Source of the DNA: an uncultured Clostridia bacterium
GTDB taxonomy: Bacteria; Bacillota; Clostridia; TANB77; CAG-508
Reading direction: 5' to 3'
Assembly (NCBI GenBank): GCA_934154515.1
Contig: CAKPGD010000003.1
Span: 1-41,371 of the forward strand
DNA: 41,371 bases
The notes under the pieces were generated by a model. The model worked only from the letters and a program-made list of their open reading frames with translations. It searched no databases and was not told the DNA's origin. The stretch's first letter is position 1. Each line of letters begins with the position of its first letter. This document shows, piece by piece, positions 24,887 through 33,954 of this stretch. The position numbers and the translations under genes are program-made.

Positions 24887-24915
24887 AGTATACCAATATC
24901 TTGGATTTTTTACAA
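24887..24915 (-). promoter_or_regulatory. Promoter of the asp23-amaP-DUF2273-nusB-xseA transcript
   Basis: On the minus strand TTGTAA (24910-24915) and TATACT (24887-24892), 17 bases apart, about 65 bases before the asp23 start. No sigma-B-type promoter was seen. The remainder of the 24840-25132 gap is T-rich and otherwise featureless on this strand. Confidence 0.6.
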
Positions 24916-25053
24916 CACTTTTAGCAAAAAAATATCTAATTTTTGTGTGAATTTTTTGTGTAATTTTCTAAGTTCTGTTTTAGCTATTATTTTAAGGACT
25001 CTTTTTAGGTTTTTTTGTTGATTCAGATATTGTTTTAGGTTTCTTTTTATGTA

Positions 25054-25082
25054 TTGTTTTTTATTCATTTTTATGATATACT
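25054..25082 (+). promoter_or_regulatory. Promoter of the beta-solenoid gene
   Basis: TTGTTT (25054-25059) and TATACT (25077-25082), 17 bases apart, with an extended TGA before the -10. The same element set (TTGTTT, 17, TGA-TATACT) is used upstream of priA. Confidence 0.65.
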
Positions 25083-25132
25083 TATTTATGTAACTTAAAA
25101 TTGTTTTTTATATTATAGGAGGATTATTGCAA

Positions 25133-25753
25133 ATGCGAGATCTTGTTCAAAACATTGTTTTAGAAGATTTAATTTTGGATGGTGGTGACTTTTTCCATGA
25201 TGGCAATGTTACGGTTAAAGGAAAAGTCCTTGTAAAAAATGGCGATATTACTGTTTCTGGTGACCTTACCATTTTAGGCAGAAGTGTAATTACAAATGGA
25301 CGTTTACAAGTTTCTAAACGTTTGTCTTTTGACGAATGTTGTAGTATTACTAATGGCAGCATTTCCTGTGCTACACTTTTTTCTTCTCACAGAATTGAAG
25401 CTGTACACAGTGACATCTCTGTTGACTTCAATATGTTTCTTACACAAGACATTGTATCTAGTGGAGATATTTCCGTTGGAAAAGACATTTATTGTCAAAA
25501 TGTTTCCTGTCGAAATTTTCTTATTGGGGAGGATAATGAATCTAAATACATAATCGCCTCAGAAGATATATATGTCCTTGGGAACAGTTATTCCTTAGGT
25601 GTTTCTGCAAAAGAAATTTTTATAAATGGAGATTGCAGTTTAAATCGATGTACTTTATTAGCAAATCACGCGGAGATTGGTTGCAAGTTAATTGATAAAT
25701 CTTTACTTGTTTGTGACGATTATTCAATTTACGACAACGACAGAATCATTTAA
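25133..25753 (+). CDS. Beta-solenoid-like (bactofilin-type repeat) protein, 206 aa
   Basis: The start is the ATG at 25133 (MRDLVQNIVLED), 10 bases after AGGAGG; the TTG at 25127 is too close. From about residue 15 the chain is a run of short strands with Gly turns: NVTVKGKVLVKNGDITVSGD, LTILGRSVITNGRLQVSKR, ITNGSISCATLFSSHRIE and ISVGKDIYCQNVSCRNFLI. This resembles a parallel beta-helix like bactofilins (polymer-forming), though no bactofilin signature is exact. Eight cysteines are spread along it. No signal peptide. It is a single-gene unit with its own promoter and terminator, and it uses CGA, CGT, GGC and GTC codons more than its neighbours. Confidence 0.72.
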   Translation: MRDLVQNIVLEDLILDGGDFFHDGNVTVKGKVLVKNGDITVSGDLTILGRSVITNGRLQVSKRLSFDECCSITNGSISCATLFSSHRIEAVHSDISVDFNMFLTQDIVSSGDISVGKDIYCQNVSCRNFLIGEDNESKYIIASEDIYVLGNSYSLGVSAKEIFINGDCSLNRCTLLANHAEIGCKLIDKSLLVCDDYSIYDNDRII

Positions 25754-25809
25754 ATTCCATAATCTAATTAAAACAAAGAAGAAATATATATTTAATATTT
25801 TAATGAAAC

Positions 25810-25856
25810 AAAAAATGTTGAAGTGGTTATTTATATAATCACTCCAACATTTTTTT
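25810..25856. terminator. Bidirectional terminator between convergent genes
   Basis: AAAAATGTTG (25811-25820) pairs with CAACATTTTT (25845-25854), continued inward by a mismatch and GTG/CAC pairs, with A- and T-runs outside. It ends the beta-solenoid gene and, on the other strand, the priA-def-fmt operon. Confidence 0.82.
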
Positions 25857-25881
25857 GTTGCTCTCTTATTATTTTTGTATC

Positions 25882-26865
25882 TTATTCAAATATTTCTCCT
25901 GCCATTATTTCATTTCCTCTTAAGAAATCTCCTACTGGCATTTTTTTAGCATTTTCTCCTTGAATTTCTTCTACTTTTATTATTCCATCATTTGCTTTTA
26001 TAAATAAACCAATTTTGTCTGAAGAAAATAGTATTGTTCCTGCCATTAATTCTTTTAATTTATATGAATAACTTTCTAATTCTGGAAATAGTTTTATTAG
26101 TTCTCTCTCTTTTATTACTTTAACTTTCCAGAATTTTATTTTTTTGTTATTTAAAAATGTATATGCTCCCATTATTGGATTTAATCCTCTTACTAAGTTG
26201 TGTATTTCGTTTGCTGTTTTATTTTCCCAGTTTATTTTTGCCATGTCCTTATTAAGCATTGGAGCCATTGTAAAATCTTCTCCTTGTTTTTGTCTTTTTA
26301 CTGTTCCTGCTTCTATTTGTTTTACTGTTTCTATTAAAAGTTTTCCTCCAATTACAGATAATCTGTCCCATAATTCACCTGTTGTTTCTTCTTTTCCTAT
26401 GTTTGTTTCTTCTTTTAATATTATATCTCCTGTATCCATTCCTACATCCATATACATTGTTGTAACACCTGTTACTTTTTCTCCATTTAAAACTGCCCAT
26501 TGTATTGGTGCTGCTCCTCTGTATTTTGGAAGAAGTGACGCATGTACATTTATACATCCATATTTTGGTATTTCTAAAATTTCTTTTGGAAGGATTTTTC
26601 CATAGGCTACAACTACTATTAAGTCTGGTTCTAAACTTTTTATTTTTTCTAATATTTCGTTGTTATTTTTTATTTTTTCTGGTTGATATACTTCCATATT
26701 GTTTGCTACTGCATATTCTTTTACTGGGGAAGCTATCATTTTCATTCCTCTTCCCTTTGGTCTATCCGGATTTGTTATAACTCCTATTATATTATACTTT
26801 GCTTCGTTTAATGCTTTTAAACTTGTTTCAGCAAAATCTGGTGTTCCCATAAACAAAATTTTCAT
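25882..26865 (-). CDS. fmt: Methionyl-tRNA formyltransferase
   Basis: 327 aa, full length. N-terminal domain: MKILFMGTPDFAETSLKAL, ITNPDRPKGRGMKM, and the signature NVHASLLPKYRGAAPIQWAV with the catalytic Asn and His and then the Asp in MDVGMDTGDI. C-terminal tRNA-binding domain from about 210. It formylates initiator Met-tRNA with 10-formyl-THF. It is the last gene of the priA-def-fmt transcript, 12 bases after def. Confidence 0.96.
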   Translation of the reverse strand: MKILFMGTPDFAETSLKALNEAKYNIIGVITNPDRPKGRGMKMIASPVKEYAVANNMEVYQPEKIKNNNEILEKIKSLEPDLIVVVAYGKILPKEILEIPKYGCINVHASLLPKYRGAAPIQWAVLNGEKVTGVTTMYMDVGMDTGDIILKEETNIGKEETTGELWDRLSVIGGKLLIETVKQIEAGTVKRQKQGEDFTMAPMLNKDMAKINWENKTANEIHNLVRGLNPIMGAYTFLNNKKIKFWKVKVIKERELIKLFPELESYSYKLKELMAGTILFSSDKIGLFIKANDGIIKVEEIQGENAKKMPVGDFLRGNEIMAGEIFE

Positions 26866-26877
26866 TTACAACTCTCC

Positions 26878-27354
26878 TTATTTTTCTGGTTTTACATATT
26901 CAAGTGTTCCTGGTATCATTTTATCTGTGAACACTATACCATTTAAGTGGTCTATTTCATGGCATAAAGCTTGAGCCAATAGTTCTTTTGCTTTTATCTT
27001 TACTTTTTTTCCTTTTTCATCAAAGCCTTCTACTACAACTTCTGCTGGTCTTTCTAATTGAGCATATTTATTAGGAAAGCTTAAGCAACCTTCTTCTACT
27101 TCTTGTACACCTTTTTCTTTTACTATTACTGGGTTTACAAGTTTTATTGGTCCTTTGTCATCATATAAATCTATTACTATTGCTCTTTTTAATATTCCTA
27201 CTTGAACTGCGGCTAGTCCTACGCCATTATATTTATGCATAGTTTCTATCATATCGTTTAAAAGTTCATCTAATTTATCGTCAAATATTTGTACTTCTCT
27301 TGAAGTCTTTTTTAATATTTCGTCTCCCTCTAATCTTATTTCTCTTATTGCCAT
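26878..27354 (-). CDS. def: Peptide deformylase
   Basis: 158 aa. The three family motifs are intact: NGVGLAAVQVG, EEGCLSFP (metal-binding Cys) and QALCHEIDHLNG (HExxH with two metal-binding His and the catalytic Glu). It removes the N-formyl group from nascent proteins. Co-transcribed with fmt, 12 bases apart, the usual pairing. SD GGAGG precedes the ATG. Confidence 0.97.
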   Translation of the reverse strand: MAIREIRLEGDEILKKTSREVQIFDDKLDELLNDMIETMHKYNGVGLAAVQVGILKRAIVIDLYDDKGPIKLVNPVIVKEKGVQEVEEGCLSFPNKYAQLERPAEVVVEGFDEKGKKVKIKAKELLAQALCHEIDHLNGIVFTDKMIPGTLEYVKPEK

Positions 27355-27428
27355 TTTATTGCCTCCTTTTTCATTTTTATTACATCGTTTTATTGCATCA
27401 TTTTATCATATCATTTTGTTATTTTTTA

Positions 27429-29624
27429 TTACATCATATTATTAGGGTTTAAGTCTACTACAATTCGTGTATCCGTGTTTTTAGTTTCTTTGTAACCTTC
27501 TTCTAATGCATCTTGTACTAGTTTGTTTATTTGCTCATTATATATACATTTTATAATTATTCTCCATCTATATTTATTTTTTATTTTATCTATTGGTGCT
27601 GGTACAGGACTATATAGTAATAATCCTATTTTTTCGTTTATTATCCTATTTTTTAAATATTTATGAAGTTTTGATGTTATATTGGCTACTTGTGCCTTGC
27701 TTGAGCTATTTACTCCAATTACTATTATATCGCAAAATGGCGGATATTTCAACTGTTTTCTTAATGCTACTTCTATATCATAAAAACTCTTGTAATCTTG
27801 CTTTGCTGCATTTTCTATTGCTATGCTATCTGGATTATATGTTTGAATTATTACATTTCCCGGTAATTTTTCTCTTCCTGCTCTTCCTGCTACTTGTGTT
27901 AATATTTGAAATGTTCTTTCATTTGCTCTATAATCTTCTATATTTAGTGAACTATCTGCTGCTATTACTCCTACTAATGTTACATTTGGAAAGTGATGTC
28001 CTTTTACTATCATTTGAGTTCCTATTAGTATGTCTATATTTTCTTCTTTGAATTTGTTTAAAATCTCTTCATGTGAATTTTTCTTTGTTACAGTATCTAT
28101 ATCCATTCTTATTGTTGAAGCATTTGGGAATAATTTATGTATTTCTTCTTCTAGCTTTTGAGTTCCGGTTCCAAAATATCTTATATTTTTACTTCCGCAT
28201 TCTGGACATATTTCTACTTTTGTTTCTTCATAGCCACAGTAATGGCATTTTAATTTATTTTGTTTCAAATGGTATGTCATTGTTATGTCACAATTTTTAC
28301 ATTTAACAGTATAACCGCAGTCTCTGCACATTACAAATGTTGAATAACCTCTTCTATTTAAGAATAATATTGTTTGATGCTTATTTTTTAGATTTTCTTC
28401 TATCTCTTCATGAAGTTTTGTGCTTATCATAGAACGATTTCCTTTTGTTAATTCTTCTCTTAAGTCTATTATTTCGACTTCTGGTATATTAGCATTGCCA
28501 GCTCTTTTGGTTAATTCTATTAACTCTATATCTCCCTTTAGTGCCTTATAATAGCTTTTCATTTCTGGCGTTGCGCTTCCTAATACTAATGGGCAAGAAT
28601 TTTGTCTTGAAAGCATTTTTGCCACTTCTTTTGCATCATATCTTAGTCCACCTTCTGATTTGTATGAGCTATCATGTTCTTCGTCTATTATTATTAATCC
28701 TAAATCTTCTACTGGTGCAAAAATCGCTGAACGTGCACCTATTACTATCTTTGCTTTTCCGTTTTTTATTCTATACCACTCATCATATCTTTCTCCTACT
28801 GATAATTTACTATGAAGTACTGCTATTTTATCTTGTCCAAATCTTGCTATAAATCTATTTACCATTTGAGGTGTTAGTGATATTTCTGGCACTAATACTA
28901 TACTTGATTTATTTTCATTATATACTTTTTCTATTAGTTGTAAATATATTTCTGTTTTTCCTGAACCTGTTACTCCAAATATTAAGAATTCTGAATCCAT
29001 TTGATCTTCTATTGCTTCTTCTATTTTGTTATAAGCCTCTTGTTGTTCTTCTGTTAAGTTTAATTTTTTATCTCTTTTTATTTCTTTGTTTATAAATGGA
29101 TTTCTTTCTATTTGCTTTTCATATATTTCTATGTATCCATTTTTTTCTAGTGTTTTCATTATTGCTTTAGATACTTCTGTAAAAGCTTCTAGGTCTGATA
29201 TATATGTTTCTCCATTATCTATTAAAAATCTTAATAGTCTTATTTGCTTTTCAGATTTTAATTTTCCCGTTTCTATTTCAAATTCTATTTCTTCTATATC
29301 TTTTTTTAAAGTTCCTGCTGGAAGCATTAATTTTATTGCCTCTGAAAGATTTCCAAAATATCTTTTTGACATCCATTTTGCAAGTTCTACTTTTTGCTTA
29401 TTTAATATATTTTCATCACATATTTTTGATATGTCTTTTAATTTGTAATTACTTGTTTCTTTAAAACCTATTACAAATCCATCTTCTAATTTTTTCATAT
29501 TACCAAAAGGAATTAAAACCCTACTACCTATTTTTACTTTTTCTTCTAACTCTTTTGGAATGTTGTAATCAAAAGTTCTATTTAATTCTTTAGAGTTATT
29601 GTTTATTATTATTTCTGCTATCAT
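27429..29624 (-). CDS. priA: Primosomal protein N' (replication restart helicase PriA)
   Basis: 731 aa. N-terminal DNA 3'-end-binding domain (1-100), Walker A GVTGSGKTEIYLQLIEKVY (about 217-235), Walker B IIIDEEHDSSYKSE, helicase motif GSATPEMKSYYKAL, and a zinc-binding insert with eight Cys (CRDCGYTVKCKNCDITMTYH then CHYCGYE and CPECGS). Motif V/VI: GTQMIVKGHHFPNV and QVAGRAGREKLPGNVIIQT. It reloads the replisome at stalled forks. Start ATG with AAGGAG about 10 bases upstream. Confidence 0.97.
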   Translation of the reverse strand: MIAEIIINNNSKELNRTFDYNIPKELEEKVKIGSRVLIPFGNMKKLEDGFVIGFKETSNYKLKDISKICDENILNKQKVELAKWMSKRYFGNLSEAIKLMLPAGTLKKDIEEIEFEIETGKLKSEKQIRLLRFLIDNGETYISDLEAFTEVSKAIMKTLEKNGYIEIYEKQIERNPFINKEIKRDKKLNLTEEQQEAYNKIEEAIEDQMDSEFLIFGVTGSGKTEIYLQLIEKVYNENKSSIVLVPEISLTPQMVNRFIARFGQDKIAVLHSKLSVGERYDEWYRIKNGKAKIVIGARSAIFAPVEDLGLIIIDEEHDSSYKSEGGLRYDAKEVAKMLSRQNSCPLVLGSATPEMKSYYKALKGDIELIELTKRAGNANIPEVEIIDLREELTKGNRSMISTKLHEEIEENLKNKHQTILFLNRRGYSTFVMCRDCGYTVKCKNCDITMTYHLKQNKLKCHYCGYEETKVEICPECGSKNIRYFGTGTQKLEEEIHKLFPNASTIRMDIDTVTKKNSHEEILNKFKEENIDILIGTQMIVKGHHFPNVTLVGVIAADSSLNIEDYRANERTFQILTQVAGRAGREKLPGNVIIQTYNPDSIAIENAAKQDYKSFYDIEVALRKQLKYPPFCDIIVIGVNSSSKAQVANITSKLHKYLKNRIINEKIGLLLYSPVPAPIDKIKNKYRWRIIIKCIYNEQINKLVQDALEEGYKETKNTDTRIVVDLNPNNMM

Positions 29625-29657
29625 GTAGAATTTCTCCTTTCTGAAATTTCTTTTCCT

Positions 29658-29686
29658 AGTATATCAAAAAAATATAACTTAAACAA
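29658..29686 (-). promoter_or_regulatory. Promoter of the priA-def-fmt operon
   Basis: On the minus strand TTGTTT (29681-29686) and TATACT (29658-29663), 17 bases apart with an extended TGA before the -10. Confidence 0.65.
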
Positions 29687-29743
29687 GCTATATTTTTATT
29701 TTGCTGAATATATTCTTCTAAATCTATATTTTTCATGAAACAA

Positions 29744-29789
29744 AAGAGAACCTGCAAACTGTTATATTAACAAATTTACAAGTTCTCTT
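29744..29789 (-). terminator. Terminator of the 130-residue gene
   Basis: AAGAGAAC (29744-29751) pairs with GTTCTCTT (29782-29789), extended inward by C-T-G/C-A-A pairs including a wobble. On the minus strand TTTTG follows. Confidence 0.72.
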
Positions 29790-29793
29790 CTTC

Positions 29794-30186
29794 TTATTCG
29801 TGATTTTCACGCCAGTACAATAGTGGCTCCCCACCTTCTGCTTTTTCTTTTCTTACTACTTCATACAATTGCCCAGTTGTGACTATTTCTTTCTCTTCTC
29901 CTTGTTGCTGACAAAAAATTTTTACACCTTCTACAATCAGTTTAATTGCCTGATCATATTCTGGTATCTGGATAGCTCCTTTTGGAAGCTCTTCAACTTC
30001 TGAAAACAGTTTGCATTTTTGTATGCCCTGCTCTTCCAGTCTTTTTTTGTCTTGCAAGTCTTTGAGATTTCTCACATAAGTAAAATCATCATCTCTTTCA
30101 CTTACCTGGCACCGTACTTTTTTACGCCCTTCGTTTTTGGTAAAAATTTGTACTGCTTCTTCATAGCTGATTCTTTGTTTTTTCAT
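29794..30186 (-). CDS. Orphan soluble protein, 130 aa, unknown
   Basis: Starts at the ATG at 30184-30186 (MKKQRISYEEAVQIF), 8 bases after GGAGG. The reading from GTG 30201 would include that ribosome site as coding. Charged, soluble, mostly helical, with FTKNEGRKKVRCQVSERDD in the first third, KLFSEVEELPKGAIQIPEYD and IVTTGQLYEVVRKEKAEGG. I recognise no family. It is a single-gene unit with a perfect sigma-A promoter and a terminator, between two housekeeping operons. It uses CGT, CGG, ACC and CAG codons, which the neighbours avoid, so it may be acquired. Confidence 0.74.
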   Translation of the reverse strand: MKKQRISYEEAVQIFTKNEGRKKVRCQVSERDDDFTYVRNLKDLQDKKRLEEQGIQKCKLFSEVEELPKGAIQIPEYDQAIKLIVEGVKIFCQQQGEEKEIVTTGQLYEVVRKEKAEGGEPLLYWRENHE

Positions 30187-30238
30187 AACATTTTCCTCCA
30201 CTTGTAGTGAAAATTGTCTACTCCTTATCGCTGTTTAT

Positions 30239-30267
30239 ATTATAGCATTTTTGGAATTTTATGTCAA
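30239..30267 (-). promoter_or_regulatory. Perfect consensus sigma-A promoter
   Basis: On the minus strand TTGACA (30262-30267) and TATAAT (30239-30244) are exactly 17 bases apart, the only full consensus promoter I found in the window. It drives the 130-residue orphan. Confidence 0.85.
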
Positions 30268-30310
30268 TTATTTTTAGCTATTTTTGCAGTTTTTCCGCTA
30301 CCTTTATATT

Positions 30311-30907
30311 TTATTTATCTTTAAATAAATATTTTCCATTTTTTATATAATCCCAACCTGAGAATATCGTTGCTATAACAGATATTGTCATCAATACAGT
30401 TGTTACTATATTTAATCCTAAACTTACTCCTGTTAGTCCACCTCTTACAAAATCACCATAAGCATTTACGTCTATAAAAGCTAATATTATTGCTATCATT
30501 TGAGTTACAGTTTTTAGTTTTCCCCATATACTTGCTGCAATAACTTCACCTTTACTTTGTACTGCAATTAGTCTGTATCCAGAAACTATAAATTCTCTAA
30601 ATACTACAATTGAAGGTATCCAAGATGGAAGTCTTCCCATTTCTACTAACATTATCATTGCTGTTACTACTAACACTTTGTCTGCAATTGGATCTAAAAA
30701 TTTTCCAAAATTAGTAATTTGATTTCTTGAACGAGCTATATATCCATCTAATTTATCTGTTATTGATGCAACTATAAATATTAAATCTAATACTATGCAT
30801 GTAATTGTAACTCCTGCTAATTCTCCTTGTATTCCTAAAAATGGTATTATTATCATTATTGGAACTAATATTATTCTAAATATTGTTAGTTTATTTGCTA
30901 AATTCAT
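30311..30907 (-). CDS. pgsA: CDP-diacylglycerol-glycerol-3-phosphate 3-phosphatidyltransferase
   Basis: 198 aa with about five membrane segments. The CDP-alcohol phosphotransferase motif is complete: D54-G55-x2-A58-R59-x8-G68-x3-D72-x3-D76 in KLDGYIARSRNQ and NFGKFLDPIADK. It makes phosphatidylglycerophosphate, the precursor of phosphatidylglycerol. It is 52 bases after the UPF0182 gene and in the same direction, likely co-transcribed with it and ftsY. N-terminal NLANKLTIFRIILVPIMI is typical of PgsA. Confidence 0.93.
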   Translation of the reverse strand: MNLANKLTIFRIILVPIMIIIPFLGIQGELAGVTITCIVLDLIFIVASITDKLDGYIARSRNQITNFGKFLDPIADKVLVVTAMIMLVEMGRLPSWIPSIVVFREFIVSGYRLIAVQSKGEVIAASIWGKLKTVTQMIAIILAFIDVNAYGDFVRGGLTGVSLGLNIVTTVLMTISVIATIFSGWDYIKNGKYLFKDK

Positions 30908-30959
30908 ATATTAAAATCTCCTTTGTTAATTTATATGCAACATTATATAATTACATTAA

Positions 30960-33911
30960 TTAAAAATCAATACTATTAGTTTTATCGTTTATTGTGTTTG
31001 TTGTTTTTGCATTTGTATTTGTACTATTTATTTGTTCATTTACTTTCTTTTCATTTTCTTCTTCTACTAGTGTTTCTAATTTATTTATTAATCCTTGTAA
31101 TTTTTTTACATCTTTTCCTATCATTTCCCAATCGTTGCTTTCATTTGATGTAGTTAAATTTCTATTTGCTTTTATTATTGTATTTATCATATCTTCTATT
31201 GTATCTGTATTTTCTATTTCTAAGTTTACTGCATATTTAGAAACTAAATTTGATAATGCTTCTTTCAAATTGTTTCCTATCGCTACTTTTGTTCCTGAAG
31301 CTACTACTACTTTTTTAAGTGTTGGTAACGAATTTTTTTCGTTTATATATTGTGTATAAATCGGTTCTACATACAATAAATTGTTATCTAGTGGAACTAC
31401 TATCATATTTTTAGTTATTTTTGTTCCTGTAACATTTAGTGTTGCTATTTCTTTTTGTATTGTTTCATCTTCTTCTATTTGTGTATCTAACTGCATTGGT
31501 CCTAAAACACTGCTATTTGCCTGATACTTATATATTTTTAATTTTGCATTACCATCATTATCACAAACTCCAGATATATAAGATATTAAATTTTGCTTAC
31601 CATATGGTGTATATGGAAGTATTAATCCTAATTCTTCTTTGTCACTATCTGTTGTTTTTATTGTTGTATAATAAGGTTTCATTTGAGTTCCTGCTTTTGT
31701 TGAAATTTTTCCAGTATTATTTGTGGCTATATCCCACACATCATCCTCTCTATATAACACGTCTGGTTGTATATTGTGATATCTTGTTATTATGTCTGCT
31801 TGTATGTTGTACAAGTATTTTGGATATACAAAATGACTACTTATATCTGTTGGTATTTTTTCGTCTATGTTTTCAAATAAATCTTGATATATATTGTAAT
31901 ATGCCATTGCTATTGGGTCTGTTCTATCTGTTATATAAAATTTTATTGTACCATCATATGCATCTATTAAAACTTTTACTGAATTTCTAATATAATTAAG
32001 TTCTAGTTTTGTTGTTTGTGTTTCTTGTAGCACAGTTGTTTGTGAATATGGATAATTGTTTGATATTGTATAAGCATCTAATACCCATACTAATTTTCCA
32101 TCTTCTGTTACTACCATATATGGCTCTGTATCATATTTTAAATATGGCATAACTACTTCTGCTCTTTTTATAATATTTCTATTAATTAATATTTTACTTT
32201 CATTTGTTACATTTCCTGAAAATGCAAGTTTTAAGTCTCCTTCTTTTATTGCAAGAATTATTCTATCTATAAAGTTTAAACTTAAACCAGATTTTCCATT
32301 ATATTCGTTCTCTTTATTTTCAGCTGTGCTTGAATCTAATACTGGATAGTCAAACTCTTGGCTTACTGTATTTTTTGTTACTACTGTGTCGTTTGTTTCT
32401 ATTCCATAATAAATACGTGGTTCTGCTATTGCTATTTTCTCATCTGAATTGTCAAACTCTTTTTGAATATTGTCTAAGTTTCCATTTTCCTTTGTTGTAG
32501 TTGCACTTGTTACAATTGCACCATATCCATGTGTATGTTCATATGTTTTACTATCGTAAGTTTGAGTATTATTTACTATTTCTCTTGGTGAAATATATAC
32601 TAAAGTTTCCTTTCCATCTATTGAATATTTTCCTATTTGAGTAGTTCTATATGAATAATACCCTTTAGCTGTTTGTCCATTATTTAAATCTTTTAATACT
32701 AAATCACTGTCTACTATTGCTATGTTGTTTAAAACATTTTTATATTTAGATACTTCAGATACTGTTATTGTCTCTGTCTCGTTTAAAGAATTTTCATCTA
32801 TTTTTATGCCATAAGCTTCTTTTGTGGCATTTATATTAGCTTCTATATATCCTTTTTCCTTATCATACTCGTTTGCATTAACATATACAGACTGAACACC
32901 TGCCATTACTATAAATAAAACTACTAAATACGTTGGAACTGTTAATATTGCTCCTATTAATTTTCTTCTATTTCCTTGTTTAAAATATTTAATTCCAATA
33001 TATACTGACATTATTACTACAATTGCTGCTATTCTATAACCCCAGACTTTTATTTTAACATCTACAAATCCTGCTCCATATAGAGAGTATGTTGTACTAT
33101 CATTTTTTAATGTCATAAATTTTTCTGTTTCTATATTAAAAGATGTTAGTAAAATTAAACAACCCATAAGAATTCCAAGTATCATAACTGATGTCGTTAT
33201 TTGTTTTACAAATTTGCTATTTTTTATATCTTTTCTTTCTACTCCATTTAAAAATACATTCAATGTAATTATATAGTATAATGTTTTATATATTAACAAT
33301 GCTAAAACTACTATTATTAGATACCATAATATTAATTTTATAAATGGTTCTATGAATACAAAGAATCCTATATCAATTCCAAATACAGGGTCAGTTACTC
33401 CAAATTGTGCCATATTAAAACATAACATCGCCTTGTTTAATATTATGCTTGAAGATACTGCACTAACCAATGTTGCCCCTATAAATGCTACTGATTTATT
33501 TAATATTTTTGGCATCTTTTTATTTTCTTTATCAAAAAATTCTTTTAAGCCTTTTTTTATCCTTACATTTGTATAGTAAATAGCAAAATAAATAAAAGCA
33601 AAATTAATTACTAGTGCTATTGATGTATATTTTATGTTTTGCCAATAAACAGATATATAATTTTCTCCTATTTCTAGCATTTCTAAATAGCTACCTCTAA
33701 ATAAAACATATGCTACAATCACTGCTACCAATGAAAAAGTAAGCACTGCTATAAATCTTTTTTTATTACTTGTTACTTGTTTTTTTGTTACATTTTTTGC
33801 TTTATTTTTTGTATCTTTTGCTACATTTTCTTCTGATATTTTTTCAATTTCTTTGGTTTCTACCTTTGGTTGTTCTATCTTTTGAGTAGTTTGATTTTCT
33901 TCTTTTTTCAT
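30960..33911 (-). CDS. UPF0182 (COG1615) large membrane protein
   Basis: 983 aa, near the family's usual 900-1000. A charged cytoplasmic N-terminus (1-50) is followed by seven or so membrane segments up to about residue 340 and a large extracellular part. Recognisable blocks are QSVYVNANEYDKEKGYIEAN, NNIAIVDSDLVLKDLNNGQT, EIVNNTQTYDSKTYEHTHGYG, YPYSQTTVL, LNYIRNSVKVLIDAYDGTI and YTPYGKQNLISYISGVCD, all in UPF0182 proteins. The C-terminal 40 residues are Asn/Thr/Lys low-complexity. Function not established. It is 43 bases downstream of ftsY. Confidence 0.9.
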   Translation of the reverse strand: MKKEENQTTQKIEQPKVETKEIEKISEENVAKDTKNKAKNVTKKQVTSNKKRFIAVLTFSLVAVIVAYVLFRGSYLEMLEIGENYISVYWQNIKYTSIALVINFAFIYFAIYYTNVRIKKGLKEFFDKENKKMPKILNKSVAFIGATLVSAVSSSIILNKAMLCFNMAQFGVTDPVFGIDIGFFVFIEPFIKLILWYLIIVVLALLIYKTLYYIITLNVFLNGVERKDIKNSKFVKQITTSVMILGILMGCLILLTSFNIETEKFMTLKNDSTTYSLYGAGFVDVKIKVWGYRIAAIVVIMSVYIGIKYFKQGNRRKLIGAILTVPTYLVVLFIVMAGVQSVYVNANEYDKEKGYIEANINATKEAYGIKIDENSLNETETITVSEVSKYKNVLNNIAIVDSDLVLKDLNNGQTAKGYYSYRTTQIGKYSIDGKETLVYISPREIVNNTQTYDSKTYEHTHGYGAIVTSATTTKENGNLDNIQKEFDNSDEKIAIAEPRIYYGIETNDTVVTKNTVSQEFDYPVLDSSTAENKENEYNGKSGLSLNFIDRIILAIKEGDLKLAFSGNVTNESKILINRNIIKRAEVVMPYLKYDTEPYMVVTEDGKLVWVLDAYTISNNYPYSQTTVLQETQTTKLELNYIRNSVKVLIDAYDGTIKFYITDRTDPIAMAYYNIYQDLFENIDEKIPTDISSHFVYPKYLYNIQADIITRYHNIQPDVLYREDDVWDIATNNTGKISTKAGTQMKPYYTTIKTTDSDKEELGLILPYTPYGKQNLISYISGVCDNDGNAKLKIYKYQANSSVLGPMQLDTQIEEDETIQKEIATLNVTGTKITKNMIVVPLDNNLLYVEPIYTQYINEKNSLPTLKKVVVASGTKVAIGNNLKEALSNLVSKYAVNLEIENTDTIEDMINTIIKANRNLTTSNESNDWEMIGKDVKKLQGLINKLETLVEEENEKKVNEQINSTNTNAKTTNTINDKTNSIDF

Positions 33912-33954
33912 TCCTACTTATCATTCCTTCTCTTTTATTTTTAGCTTCAGATAT

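Noticed and set aside
31439..31990. 183-codon open frame on the plus strand, and similar long plus-strand frames (19948-20403, 34385-34888, 26144-26605)
   Set aside because: They lie wholly inside well-supported minus-strand genes, are Leu/Phe/Ser-rich as expected from the complement of Lys/Glu/Asn-rich coding, and have no ribosome sites.
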